64,000 nucleotides of DNA from Bacillus sp. AFS055030 (GTDB taxonomy: Bacteria; Bacillota; Bacilli; Bacillales; Bacillaceae_G), in assembly GCF_002574545.1 (NCBI RefSeq), contig NZ_NUGT01000026.1, positions 1 to 64,000 of the forward strand, in the 5' to 3' direction. This document shows positions 55,393 through 64,000 of this stretch, one piece after another. The notes beneath the pieces are model-generated. The model did no database searches and was not told where the DNA came from. It saw nothing but the letters and a program-made list of their open reading frames with translations. The number at the start of each line of letters is the position of its first letter. The first letter of the stretch is position 1. Both the position numbers and the translations under genes were made by a program.

Positions 55393-55423
55393 AACACCTC
55401 ATCTACAGTGTAGACGGGGTGTT
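55393..55423 (-). terminator. Terminator after greA overlapping the pbpI SD
   Basis: On the minus strand AACACC...TCTACA-CTGTAGA...GGTGTT folds into an interrupted stem followed by TTTTTTAT. The downstream arm carries the GAGGTG used by pbpI, so read-through mRNA has a sequestered ribosome site. Confidence 0.8.
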
Positions 55424-55459
55424 CTTTTTTCAAACTATTAAATTGTTAAACAAATCAAA

Positions 55460-55936
55460 TTATTTAACAGCAATAATTCTTACTTGCATATCTCCACCTG
55501 GCGTATTAACTGTTACTTCTTCGCCAACAGTTTTGCCTAATAGGCTTTTTGCGATTGGAGAATCATTTGAAATTTTACCTTCAAACGGGTCAGCCTCAGC
55601 ACTACCTACAATTGTATAAGTTTCTTCGTCGCCAGCAGGTAATTCTAAGAAAGTTACAGATTTACCTAAAGTTACTGTATCTGATGCATCGTTATTTTCT
55701 GTAATAATTTCAGCATTACGGATCATATTTTCTAAAGTTGTAATACGACCTTCAACAAATGCTTGTTCGTCTTTTGCAGCATCGTATTCAGAGTTCTCTG
55801 ATAGGTCCCCAAAGCTACGAGCAATTTTAATACGCTCTACTACTTCAGCACGCTTTACTGTTTTTAAATTTTCTAATTCTTGTTCTAATTTTTCTTTCCC
55901 AGCTAAAGTCATAGGGAATTTTTTTTCGTTAGCCAT
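55460..55936 (-). CDS. greA: Transcription elongation factor GreA
   Basis: A 158-residue cleavage factor that rescues backtracked RNA polymerase. N-terminal coiled coil ([52 protein letters not shown]) with the acidic tip D-E pair in DLSENSEYD, and the C-terminal FKBP-like domain ([18 protein letters not shown]). Start: ATG 55936 with AGGAG upstream; a longer frame to 56044 has no SD. Confidence 0.96.
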   Translation of the reverse strand: MANEKKFPMTLAGKEKLEQELENLKTVKRAEVVERIKIARSFGDLSENSEYDAAKDEQAFVEGRITTLENMIRNAEIITENNDASDTVTLGKSVTFLELPAGDEETYTIVGSAEADPFEGKISNDSPIAKSLLGKTVGEEVTVNTPGGDMQVRIIAVK

Positions 55937-56075
55937 TTTGTACACTCCTTTTAGTATCCACCGTTTCTTTTTATGTAGAACTTCTAAATAATGTTTATAC
56001 AATATAGTTGTACAAACAGTGTATGAGAATAAATAAAGAAACATTCAACTTATGAAAACGCATTCTTTTATATAG

Positions 56076-56107
56076 AAAGATGAAGAAGTGAATTCTTCTC
56101 CATCTTT
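56076..56107 (-). terminator. Terminator after udk
   Basis: AAAGATG-AAGAAG pairs with CTTCT-CATCTTT across a short loop, 41 nt downstream of the udk stop. Confidence 0.65.
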
Positions 56108-56147
56108 CCAAAATTATTTTTAGGAATTATTCTCTTATATGAACGTA

Positions 56148-56783
56148 TTATAATACACTTACTCTTTCAAGTATAGTCTGAATTTTTGTTGCCATTAAAT
56201 CAATGGCCACAAAGTTCTGACCGCCTTCTGGTATGATAATATCTGCAAATTTCTTAGATGGTTCGCAGAATTGATTATGCATAGGGCGTACAACATTTAC
56301 ATATTGATCTACTACAGAATCGACTGTTCTTCCACGTTCTTTAATATCTCGTTGAATTCGGCGAAGAATTCGTAAGTCAGCATCCGTATCTACAAATATC
56401 TTTATATCCATTAAATCACGTAAACGCTCGTCTTCTAATACTAAAATACCTTCTAAAATAATAACTTCTTTTGGTTCTACAGGGATTGTTTCTGAAGATC
56501 TTGTATGAATTGTATAGTCATATACAGGTTTTTCAATTGCTTTGTATTGCAATAAATCTTTTATATGCTCAATAAACAAATCATTATCAAACGCTAATGG
56601 ATGGTCATAATTTGTTTTCAATCTTTCTTCCATTGGTAAATGCGTTTGATCTCTATAATAAGAATCTTGCTGAATCATTAAAATTGAATGACCTTTAAAT
56701 TGATCATAGATTGCTTTTGTTACAGAAGTTTTACCAGAGCCAGTCCCTCCAGCAATTCCAATTACAATGGGCTTTTTCCCCAT
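56148..56783 (-). CDS. udk: Uridine kinase
   Basis: A 211-residue pyrimidine-salvage kinase that phosphorylates uridine and cytidine. P-loop [37 protein letters not shown] and [17 protein letters not shown]. It lies 20 nt downstream of yrrO, as in B. subtilis. Confidence 0.95.
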   Translation of the reverse strand: MGKKPIVIGIAGGTGSGKTSVTKAIYDQFKGHSILMIQQDSYYRDQTHLPMEERLKTNYDHPLAFDNDLFIEHIKDLLQYKAIEKPVYDYTIHTRSSETIPVEPKEVIILEGILVLEDERLRDLMDIKIFVDTDADLRILRRIQRDIKERGRTVDSVVDQYVNVVRPMHNQFCEPSKKFADIIIPEGGQNFVAIDLMATKIQTILERVSVL

Positions 56784-56803
56784 ACTTCAATCCCTCTTTC
56801 TTA

Positions 56804-58081
56804 TCAAACTAACTTTTTTCTCATCATGTTGTAAGGATAAACTTTTTGATCCACTTTAATTTTTACAATTTCTAATGGATGTCTTGCAGCGTCTACTTCT
56901 GTTCCATCTTCATTAACAATTACACCAACTGTTTGTTTGAAGTTTTCAATTTCAGGTCCAAAGAATTCGATTTCGTCACCTGGTTTAAAGTAGTTACGTT
57001 GTTGGATCGTTGCAATACCAGTTTCATCATCATAGTCTAATACAAGACCTGCGAAATCATACGTTGTTTTTTTGCTATGATTTCCATACATTTGCTCTTT
57101 CATTCCTGGGAATCCTTCAAAAAACGAAGAAGCAGTGTCACGATTAGCACATTTATCAAGTTCTTCAACCCATTCTTCTTTAAATTCAAAGTTATCAGGG
57201 TCAGCACAATATGCATCAATTACTTTACGGTAAACAGATACTACTGTTGCAACGTAATGAATTGATTTCATACGTCCTTCAATTTTTAAACTATCTACAC
57301 CCATTTCAATAAATTTAGGAATTGAACGTAATAAATTTAAATCTTTAGGGCTCATTGCAAATGGTGCATCTTCTTTTGCAAATAAAGCATTTTCTGCAGC
57401 ATCTGGATTTTGTGATTCAGTTTGAACTAAATCATAATCCCAACGACATGATTGGCAGCAACCTCCACGGTTTGAATCACGTGCAGTCATGTGATTACTT
57501 AAAGTACAACGGCCAGAATAGGCAATACACATTGCGCCATGAATAAATGTTTCAATTTCAACGTCTACTTTTTCTTTGATTTCTTTTATTTCTTCATAGC
57601 TTGTCTCACGTGCTAATACTAATCGATGTAGTCCTTCTTCTTTCCAGTATTGAGCAGCACGATAATTTGATAAAGATTGTTGTGTACTTAAATGTACTTC
57701 TAATTTTGGTGCAGCTTCTTTACATGTTTCAATAATATATGGGTCAGCTACAATAATTCCTGTAACTCCTGCAGCTTCAATCCCTTGTAAATACTCAACT
57801 AATCCGTCCATGTTTTCGTTATGAGCAAATATATTTGTTGTTACATAAATCTTTGCATTAAATTTGTTTGCAAATTCTACTCCTTCAGCCATTTCTTCAA
57901 TTGAGAAGTTATCTGCATTCGAACGTAGGCCAAACTCTCTACCACCAATAAATACAGCATCTGCGCCATATCTTACTGCAATTTTTAATTTTTCTAAATT
58001 ACCAGCAGGTGCTAATAGCTCAGGTTTTTTTACGATTATACGTTTGCCATCAACTATTTTATCTAATTGTCCAATTGCCAT
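56804..58081 (-). CDS. yrrO: U32-family peptidase YrrO (tRNA hydroxylation protein TrhP-like)
   Basis: A 425-residue U32-family protein with KKPELLAPAGNLEKLKIAVRYGADAV, HGAMCIAYSGRCTLSNHMTARDSNRGGCCQSCRW (the Cys cluster) and KIEGRMKSIHYVA. In B. subtilis YrrO and YrrN are together needed for prephenate-dependent 5-hydroxyuridine formation in tRNA (the TrhP2/TrhP1 pair). The aromatic pathway genes in the same window fit a prephenate supply, although this is only a coincidence of position. Confidence 0.92.
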   Translation of the reverse strand: MAIGQLDKIVDGKRIIVKKPELLAPAGNLEKLKIAVRYGADAVFIGGREFGLRSNADNFSIEEMAEGVEFANKFNAKIYVTTNIFAHNENMDGLVEYLQGIEAAGVTGIIVADPYIIETCKEAAPKLEVHLSTQQSLSNYRAAQYWKEEGLHRLVLARETSYEEIKEIKEKVDVEIETFIHGAMCIAYSGRCTLSNHMTARDSNRGGCCQSCRWDYDLVQTESQNPDAAENALFAKEDAPFAMSPKDLNLLRSIPKFIEMGVDSLKIEGRMKSIHYVATVVSVYRKVIDAYCADPDNFEFKEEWVEELDKCANRDTASSFFEGFPGMKEQMYGNHSKKTTYDFAGLVLDYDDETGIATIQQRNYFKPGDEIEFFGPEIENFKQTVGVIVNEDGTEVDAARHPLEIVKIKVDQKVYPYNMMRKKLV

Positions 58082-58194
58082 TATGAATCCTCCTCTTTAA
58101 TACAGGACTACAGTCCAAAGCTCTAAAATACCGTTTTTGGCAATAGAATCTATTGGCTATCCTGTTGTTATTCCATGTTCTAATCTTACTTCTA

Positions 58195-59127
58195 TTAATA
58201 CACCGTTTCTTTAAAGAAGAATCCTGTGTCCAGTGGTCTGTTTACTGGTTGGATTGCTTCGATTTTGTCGAAAAGTTCGTCTTTGATTTCTTCGTAAGCT
58301 TCACGGTCTTCTACACATAGGTCTATAGCTTGTCTATATAGTTTTGTAACTTCAATGATATACTCTGAAGATTTTAAGACACCATCAATTTTGAATGAAT
58401 CAATACCTGCATCAACTAATTCTTCTAACTCGTTAACAATACAGATATCATTTGGACTCATAATATGCGTTCCGTTTTGATCTTCAAAAATTGGATATTT
58501 ATTGTTACGCTCGTGGTCAACTAAGAACATATTTCTTTCATATTTCTTTTGTTGAACGATTTCTAAATTCTTTCCTTGGTATTCAAAATAGTTACCAACA
58601 AGAGAACGTTTTGATTGGAACATAGCAGTCATTCCATGTACTTGTACTTCGATTTCTACTTTAGCATTTTCTTTTATTTCAGCGACAGCTTCAAAGCTTA
58701 ATTCTCTAGCTAATACCGCACGTTTAGATCCACGTTTACCCCAGTAATTACAAGTAAACCAGTTTGTAGCTGTTGTTTCAGTATTCCAATGTAATTGCAT
58801 ATTAGGTGCAATCTCACGCACTGACATAAGCACTGCAGGATCTCCAAATACAATTGCATCCACATTTGCATCTCTTAAAAAAGTAATATAATCTTCAATT
58901 TCATCAAGAATCTCATTATGGTAAACGCCATTCATCGCTACATATACTTTTACATTTTTTTTATGTGCAATTTCTACTGCTTCTTTTACAGCTTCACGAT
59001 TAAATTCGCCCGCTAAACGTAATCCAAAACGTTGTTCACCTATAATAACTGCGTCTGCACCAGCATCAGCTAATTTATCTATATCATTTAGGTTAGTTGG
59101 CGTAACTAATAATTCAGGCTTATTCAT
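58195..59127 (-). CDS. yrrN: U32-family peptidase YrrN (tRNA hydroxylation protein TrhP-like)
   Basis: A 310-residue U32 protein (ELLVTPTNLNDIDKLADAGADAVIIGEQRFGLRLAGEF, EVQVHGMTAMFQSKRSLVGNYFE, DSFKIDGVLKSSEYI). It lacks the extra C-terminal domain of YrrO. Start: ATG 59127 with GGGAG 8 nt upstream; the gene overlaps the end of yrrM by 8 nt. Confidence 0.92.
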   Translation of the reverse strand: MNKPELLVTPTNLNDIDKLADAGADAVIIGEQRFGLRLAGEFNREAVKEAVEIAHKKNVKVYVAMNGVYHNEILDEIEDYITFLRDANVDAIVFGDPAVLMSVREIAPNMQLHWNTETTATNWFTCNYWGKRGSKRAVLARELSFEAVAEIKENAKVEIEVQVHGMTAMFQSKRSLVGNYFEYQGKNLEIVQQKKYERNMFLVDHERNNKYPIFEDQNGTHIMSPNDICIVNELEELVDAGIDSFKIDGVLKSSEYIIEVTKLYRQAIDLCVEDREAYEEIKDELFDKIEAIQPVNRPLDTGFFFKETVY

Positions 59128-59779
59128 TATTAACTCCCCTTTTTTTGCTAATAGCAACTCCATCACCAATTGGTATAATTGTTGAATCATACTTAGGGTG
59201 ATTCATTAGCCATTCATTGTAATTTTGAATCTTTTTAATTAATGCTTTCTTTCGTCGATCATCAACTAGATCCGCACTTTCAGCAACTTGGCCTTTAAAT
59301 AAAACATTATCAGAAATAATAACACCTCTGTCTGATAACAAAGGCTCATATAATTCAAAAAATCGTTTATACTGAGCTTTAGCTGCGTCGATAAAAATAA
59401 CATCAAATTGTCTGTTTTCAGGCAACTTTTCTTTTAAAAGTAAAGCGTCACCTTCTAAAAGTAGAATTCGATCACTGTAATCACTTCGCCCAATAAACTC
59501 TTTTGCTTTGCGAATTCTCTCCGCATTTCGCTCCATTGTAACAATCTTCACATTTGGAAATTCTTTTGCCATCCGAATACTTGAATAGCCTATTGCACTA
59601 CCAATTTCAAGAATGGAAGTCGGTTGGATTAAATAAAGTAAACCAAGCATAAATTCCATGCCTGCTTTATCCATTATCGGTACATGATGCTCAAGTGCAT
59701 AAGTTTCCATTTCTTCTATAAAAGGTTCTCTATGTTTATAAAAATTCGACAAGTATTGACGAACTAAAACGTCATTCAT
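59120..59779 (-). CDS. yrrM: YrrM-type O-methyltransferase (TrmR-like)
   Basis: A 219-residue class I methyltransferase of the family-3 O-methyltransferase type: EIGSAIGYSSIRMA, TMERNAERIRKAKEFI, FDVIFIDAAKAQYKRFFE and ISDNVLFKGQVAES. B. subtilis YrrM (TrmR) methylates 5-hydroxyuridine of tRNA to 5-methoxyuridine, completing the pathway that YrrN and YrrO start. Start: ATG 59779 with GGAGG upstream. Confidence 0.92.
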   Translation of the reverse strand: MNDVLVRQYLSNFYKHREPFIEEMETYALEHHVPIMDKAGMEFMLGLLYLIQPTSILEIGSAIGYSSIRMAKEFPNVKIVTMERNAERIRKAKEFIGRSDYSDRILLLEGDALLLKEKLPENRQFDVIFIDAAKAQYKRFFELYEPLLSDRGVIISDNVLFKGQVAESADLVDDRRKKALIKKIQNYNEWLMNHPKYDSTIIPIGDGVAISKKRGVNNE

Positions 59780-59945
59780 TGCTAATAAAGCCTCCAATAG
59801 AAATACAACCTTGTCTAAAAACAAGGTGTAAGTAAAATTTCTTTGTATCTGAATTTATTTAGACCCGTAATATTCTAACATAAAAAAAAGACCCTTGGCT
59901 AGTACCAAGAATTGTTGCAACGCTTTCACTATTCTTTAATTTACA

Positions 59946-59983
59946 AAATTCCTCAGTAGACTATTTATACTACTGAGGAATTT
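59946..59983 (-). terminator. Terminator after mltG
   Basis: A perfect 14-bp stem (AAATTCCTCAGTAG with CTACTGAGGAATTT), 10-nt loop, with a TTTT after it on the minus strand. 31 nt downstream of the mltG stop. Confidence 0.85.
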
Positions 59984-60013
59984 AATATTTCGTATACAAG
60001 TATTTCCAACTTT

Positions 60014-61108
60014 TTATTTTATATGCTTTTCTTTTTCAGTATTGTGCTCTTTTAACGATTTTGTAAAGATTACTTTTCCTGTTTTATCAGCAAGGAAATA
60101 TAAATAATCTGATTTGGCAGGCTCAAGAGCAGCTACTATACTATCAATGCCAGCACTTGCGATTGGACCGATTGGTAACCCTTTAATGTAATAAGTATTA
60201 TAAGGAGATTTAACTTCTAAATCTTTATATAATACGCGTTGTTTATGTTTACCTAGTGCATACAAAACCGTTGGATCCGTTTGTAACGGCATTCCTATAT
60301 CTAGACGATTGTAAAATACACTTGAAATTAACTTTCGATCTGTTGTACCTGTGGCTTCCTCCTCGATTAACGATGCCATTGTTAATGTCTGATGGGGAGT
60401 AAGCTTTTTGGTATCCATTTCTGTTTTAAATTGGTCTAATATTTTCGCTGTTTCAGTTAACATCGGTGTTATAATTTGTTCTAAGCTTGGGGTAAAATCC
60501 CCATACATATAAGTTGAAGGATATAAGTAGCCTTCTAATGGGTAGCGGATTCCAGGTTTAAAAATATCATTCGTTAGTAACTCAGGAAACTTTTTTTGTA
60601 GCCCCTGGATAAATACTTTATCATTCAACTGTTTTAGTACAGCTGCTTGATCTAATTTAAATTCTTTTGCAATAATCACTGCGATTTCTTTTAATTGTGA
60701 GCCTTCAGGAATCATTACATCCTTCACTGAAACCTGATATTTACCACCTACTTGTAAGTGGTTTACGATCGTTGCAACTCCTTGGTTTTCGCTAAAATGA
60801 TAATTACCTGATTTCATACTTGTGTTATTATGCAGTTTCACATACATTTTAAAAATTGATGTATTTTTTATTAAGTTTTTCTCTTTTAAAATTGCTGCAA
60901 TATTATCAACAGAGCTTCCTACAGGAATTGTTACTAATTTAATTTGTTTATTTGCTGAGTTAACAGGTTTTAACATATATTTATAAGTTGCAAACCCCGC
61001 TCCAATTACGACAATACAAGCAATAATTAAATATGTAAAAATAAGCATAACTTTGCTTTTTTTATTTGTATTCTTGTATCCATTTTTATCAAAATTGTTT
61101 ATTGACAA
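60014..61108 (-). CDS. mltG: Endolytic peptidoglycan transglycosylase MltG
   Basis: A 364-residue inner-membrane lytic transglycosylase that releases nascent glycan chains. A single N-terminal TM (MLIFTYLIIACIVVIGAGFA), a LysM-like subdomain (TIPVGSSVDNIAAILKEKNLIKN) and the YceG fold with the catalytic Glu in TMASLIEEEA and the conserved YYIKGLPIGPIASAG. TTG start, with AGGAGG 9 nt upstream. Corresponds to B. subtilis yrrL. Confidence 0.93.
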   Translation of the reverse strand: MSINNFDKNGYKNTNKKSKVMLIFTYLIIACIVVIGAGFATYKYMLKPVNSANKQIKLVTIPVGSSVDNIAAILKEKNLIKNTSIFKMYVKLHNNTSMKSGNYHFSENQGVATIVNHLQVGGKYQVSVKDVMIPEGSQLKEIAVIIAKEFKLDQAAVLKQLNDKVFIQGLQKKFPELLTNDIFKPGIRYPLEGYLYPSTYMYGDFTPSLEQIITPMLTETAKILDQFKTEMDTKKLTPHQTLTMASLIEEEATGTTDRKLISSVFYNRLDIGMPLQTDPTVLYALGKHKQRVLYKDLEVKSPYNTYYIKGLPIGPIASAGIDSIVAALEPAKSDYLYFLADKTGKVIFTKSLKEHNTEKEKHIK

Positions 61109-61176
61109 ACTTATCTGCCTCCTTTTCCACGTTATAGTATACTACAAAAATGTGCTAAATCGGCAATTTTCTACAT

Positions 61177-61218
61177 AAAAAAATGCTAAACACTTTTATT
61201 AGTGCTTAGCATTTTTTT
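61177..61218 (-). terminator. Terminator between yrzB and mltG
   Basis: AAAAAATGCTAA-ACAC pairs with GTGC-TTAGCATTTTTT around 8 nt, A/T runs on both sides. 11 nt downstream of the yrzB stop; mltG therefore needs its own promoter or read-through. Confidence 0.88.
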
Positions 61219-61229
61219 ATACAGAGATC

Positions 61230-61520
61230 TTATTCTCCTTCTTCTTCGTCAAAGAACGTATTTAATACTTCTTCAACCATTTCCCACTCTTCGTCAGATT
61301 CGATTGGATATAACTCTCCATCTTCACCATCTTCTGCAGGAATGAAGCTAGATGCATGGTAGATTGGGTCTCCATCTTCATCAAACTCTTGTCCAACTGG
61401 ACTATAAATTACGTATGATTTACCATAATCATCTGATTCAAAAGTCATGATAATATTGCAAAGAATCTCATTACCTTCCTCATCGATGATTGTAATTTGT
61501 CTGTCTTCACCGTGTTCCAT
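61230..61520 (-). CDS. yrzB: YrzB-like DUF1292 protein
   Basis: A 96-residue, very acidic protein ([33 protein letters not shown], ending [20 protein letters not shown]) matching the DUF1292 family found downstream of ruvX in Firmicutes. Biochemical function unknown. Confidence 0.92.
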   Translation of the reverse strand: MEHGEDRQITIIDEEGNEILCNIIMTFESDDYGKSYVIYSPVGQEFDEDGDPIYHASSFIPAEDGEDGELYPIESDEEWEMVEEVLNTFFDEEEGE

Positions 61521-61644
61521 TTATATCACCTCTATTATTTTAATCCTTTTATGTATTAGTATAAAAGAAAGTAGATGGAGAAGCCGCCAAAAAAAGTTAA
61601 ACTGCAAATACTCTTGTTGTCGGCCATATCTCCATTCTTCTTTA

Positions 61645-62061
61645 TCACTTTATACTATCTAAGTAGTTTTGTAAAATAACTACTGCTGCCATTTTATCGA
61701 TTACTTGTTTTCTTTTCTTACGACTTACGTCAGCAGAGATTAGAAATCGTTCGGCAGCCATTGTTGAAAGTCTTTCATCCCATAGTATAACCGGAAGATT
61801 GAATTCTTCTTCAATCATTTTTCCAAAACGCTTGCAAGCTTCACCGCGTTCTCCAATACTTCCGTTCATATTTTTAGGAAGACCTACAACTATTCTTTCG
61901 ATTTCGTAGCGATCGATGATTTCTTTTAGTCGGTCTAGTCCAAATTTCTGACGTTCTTCATCAATTTTGACTGTCTCAATACCTTGAGCTGTCCAACCAA
62001 GCGCATCACTTACAGCTACACCAATTGTTTTAGTACCTACATCTAGCCCAAGTGCTCTCAT
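61645..62061 (-). CDS. ruvX: Holliday junction resolvase-like RuvX (YqgF)
   Basis: A 138-residue RNase-H-fold nuclease: [21 protein letters not shown] with the catalytic Asp, [31 protein letters not shown] and a late Asp in [14 protein letters not shown]. Implicated in processing pre-16S rRNA 5' ends or branched DNA. It is 3 nt from ireB. Confidence 0.94.
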   Translation of the reverse strand: MRALGLDVGTKTIGVAVSDALGWTAQGIETVKIDEERQKFGLDRLKEIIDRYEIERIVVGLPKNMNGSIGERGEACKRFGKMIEEEFNLPVILWDERLSTMAAERFLISADVSRKKRKQVIDKMAAVVILQNYLDSIK

Positions 62062-62064
62062 TAA

Positions 62065-62331
62065 TTATTCTCCACGATGTTGTTGTAAGTAAGATTTAAC
62101 TAATTCCTCAATGATTTCATCACGCTCTAATTTTTTCATCATACTTCTTGCGTCATTGTGACGAGGAATGTATGCAGGATCACCTGATAATAAGTATCCT
62201 ACTATTTGATTGATTGGATTGTAGCCTTTTTCTTGTAACGCGTCATGAACCTTTAACAAAACTTCATTAACTCGTATATCTTGACCTTCATCTTGCAAAC
62301 TAAACTTCATCGTTTTATCAAATGAATCCAT
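62065..62331 (-). CDS. IreB-family regulatory phosphoprotein (YrzL)
   Basis: An 88-residue UPF0297/IreB protein ([56 protein letters not shown]). In Enterococcus IreB is phosphorylated by the PASTA kinase IreK and affects cephalosporin tolerance; B. subtilis calls it YrzL. Start: ATG 62331 behind GGGGTG. Position alaS-ireB-ruvX is conserved across Firmicutes. Confidence 0.93.
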   Translation of the reverse strand: MDSFDKTMKFSLQDEGQDIRVNEVLLKVHDALQEKGYNPINQIVGYLLSGDPAYIPRHNDARSMMKKLERDEIIEELVKSYLQQHRGE

Positions 62332-62445
62332 ACAAAGCACCCCACTTATCCGTATATTTTTAACTAATTACATTGTACCATTTTTATTACGCAGTTACGA
62401 ATCAGCTAAAAATTTTTATATCTGTTATTGTACACGATTTTTGTA

Positions 62446-64000
62446 TTATTTTGAAATCGTGTTCATCCATTTTTCAACAAAAGCAACAGCTTCGTCTAAT
62501 TTCGAAGGATCCTTACCGCCAGCTTGAGCCATATCAGGACGGCCTCCGCCTCCTCCGCCACAAATTGAAGCAGCTTCTTTTATTAGATTTCCTGCATGAT
62601 ATCCTTGAGCTACTAAATCTTTTGTAACACCAGCAATTAAGTTTACTTTACCTTCATTAGCAGAACCAAGTAATACAACAACAGAACCAATTTTATTTTT
62701 AAGGTCATCAACCATTGTGCGAAGACTATTCATATCTGCTCCATTTACTCTAGCAGCAACGAACTTTACTCCATTTACTTCTTTCACGTTATTACTAATA
62801 TTTCCTGCTTCAATATTGCTTAATTTTGAAGAAAGTGATTCATTCTCTTTTTGTACTTGTTTTAATTCTGATTGTAAAGTTTCAATACGAGCAACTACGT
62901 CTTTCGTATTTGATTTTAATAGGCTAGCTGCGTCTTTTAGTTGACCAATTTGTTCTTGCATATATTCATAAGCTGATTTGCCAGTTACTGCTTCAATACG
63001 ACGTGTACCAGCTCCAATTCCTGACTCAGAAATTATTTTAAATGTACCGATCGATGCTGTGTTATCAACATGGCATCCACCACATAGTTCAAGACTATAA
63101 TCTCCAACTTGTACTACTCGTACTACATCACCATATTTTTCACCGAATAATGCCATTGCTCCCATTGCTTTTGCTTCAGCAATTGCTTTTTCAGAAATTT
63201 GAACTGGAATGCTTTCCCAAACTTTTTCATTCACTATCTTTTCAATTGTTTCAAGTTCTTCAGACGTTACTTGACCGAAATGTGAGAAGTCAAAACGTAA
63301 GCGTTCTTGGTTTACTAATGAACCAGCTTGATTTACATGAGTTCCAAGTACATCTTTTAATGCTTGGTGTAATAAATGAGTAGCTGTATGGTTCTTTACA
63401 ATACTTGAACGGTTAGCTTTATTAATTGTTGATGTAACTTTAGCACCAACTGATAAAGCACCTTCAACAACTTTCACTCGATGTAAATTTTGACCATTTG
63501 GTGCTTTTTGAACATCAAGCACTTCTACCTTTAAACCAGGAGCCGTTAACGTTCCACGGTCTGCAATTTGACCTCCACTTTCAGCATAGAAAGGAGTTAC
63601 ATCAAGAATTAAATGAGCTACTTCGCCATTTGCTACATCTTCAACTTTTTCTCCGTCTTGTACTAAAACAAGAACTGTAGATTCAACCGAACCTTCGCTA
63701 TAACCTACAAAAACTGAAGTTTCCTTGATTTCACGAAGTGCTTCACTTTGTACTTGCATTGAATCAACATCTTGTCTTGCAGAACGAGCACGTTCACGTT
63801 GTTTTTCCATTTCTACTTCGAAACCTTCATGATCAACTGTTAATCCTTCTTCTTCTGCATATTCTTCCGTTAATTCAATTGGGAAACCATATGTGTCATA
63901 AAGACGGAAAACATCTTCACCTTTAATTACTGTACTTCCTTTAGCTTTTGCATCCTTCATTACATTTGTAAGAAGTGATAATCCTTCATGTAATGTTTCA
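62446..64000 (-). CDS. alaS: Alanyl-tRNA synthetase, C-terminal part (runs off the window)
   Basis: The 3' portion of alaS; the reading frame continues past 64000 (upstream residues [10 protein letters not shown]). Visible: the end of the aminoacylation domain region ([14 protein letters not shown]), the editing domain with [16 protein letters not shown] and the zinc-binding [11 protein letters not shown], then the C-Ala dimerisation domain with [15 protein letters not shown] near the C-terminus. Full AlaS is about 880 residues; about 518 are in the window. No T-box is visible because the 5' end is outside. Confidence 0.97.
   Translation of the reverse strand, partial: ETLHEGLSLLTNVMKDAKAKGSTVIKGEDVFRLYDTYGFPIELTEEYAEEEGLTVDHEGFEVEMEKQRERARSARQDVDSMQVQSEALREIKETSVFVGYSEGSVESTVLVLVQDGEKVEDVANGEVAHLILDVTPFYAESGGQIADRGTLTAPGLKVEVLDVQKAPNGQNLHRVKVVEGALSVGAKVTSTINKANRSSIVKNHTATHLLHQALKDVLGTHVNQAGSLVNQERLRFDFSHFGQVTSEELETIEKIVNEKVWESIPVQISEKAIAEAKAMGAMALFGEKYGDVVRVVQVGDYSLELCGGCHVDNTASIGTFKIISESGIGAGTRRIEAVTGKSAYEYMQEQIGQLKDAASLLKSNTKDVVARIETLQSELKQVQKENESLSSKLSNIEAGNISNNVKEVNGVKFVAARVNGADMNSLRTMVDDLKNKIGSVVVLLGSANEGKVNLIAGVTKDLVAQGYHAGNLIKEAASICGGGGGGRPDMAQAGGKDPSKLDEAVAFVEKWMNTISK

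Overview
The window is AT-rich, densely packed chromosomal DNA from an endospore-forming, potentially competent member of the Bacillaceae. The evidence is gene content and order: the hrcA-grpE-dnaK-dnaJ-prmA-rsmE-mtaB heat-shock cluster behind a perfect CIRCE operator, the yqeG-yqeH-aroE-yhbY-yqeK-rsfS-yqeM block, comEA/comEC/comER, the spore protease gene gpr, the sporulation checkpoint gene sda, an uninterrupted sigK, and the alaS-ireB-ruvX-yrzB-mltG-yrrM-yrrN-yrrO-udk-greA-pbpI-yrrS-mtnN block. All follow the Bacillus subtilis order closely. I cannot name the species. No tRNA, rRNA, CRISPR array, insertion sequence or prophage was found.

Region 1 (1-13.7 kb) looks accessory. A minus-strand operon (substrate-binding lipoprotein, two amidohydrolases, second substrate-binding lipoprotein) diverges from a plus-strand dipeptide/oligopeptide-type ABC transporter (two permeases, two ATPases). 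A short LytS/YesM-type histidine kinase, an AraC-type response regulator and an SSS-like 12-TM transporter follow. The two binding-protein promoters share a pair of 21-bp-spaced direct repeats at exactly the same distance from a TATAAT box, so this looks like one regulon for import and hydrolysis of an unknown compound.

Region 2 (13.7-38.9 kb) is the core block: translation and RNA modification (mtaB, rsmE, prmA, lepA, rpsT, rsfS, yqeH, yhbY), chaperones, haem, competence, replication (holA) and sporulation (gpr, sda). Compared with the B. subtilis order, nadD, spoIIP and comEB are absent from their usual places, and a nucleotidyltransferase gene is inserted between rpsT and holA.

Region 3 (38.9-45 kb) is mixed: psd, a small alarmone synthetase behind a PhoP-box-like promoter, a CPBP protease, a fluoride channel pair, a GNAT acetyltransferase and aminopeptidase AmpS. 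It also holds a dispersed palindromic repeat, of which a second copy lies at the very start of the window, flanked by two identical terminators.

Region 4 (45-49 kb) has the aroA-tyrA operon behind a T-box leader with a tyrosine specifier, then intact sigK and a yrhC-like gene. Region 5 (49-52 kb) has a GC-rich intergenic repeat and a TetR-regulated ABC-2 exporter with two palindromic operators. Region 6 (52-64 kb) is the mtnN-to-alaS block; alaS runs off the right end.
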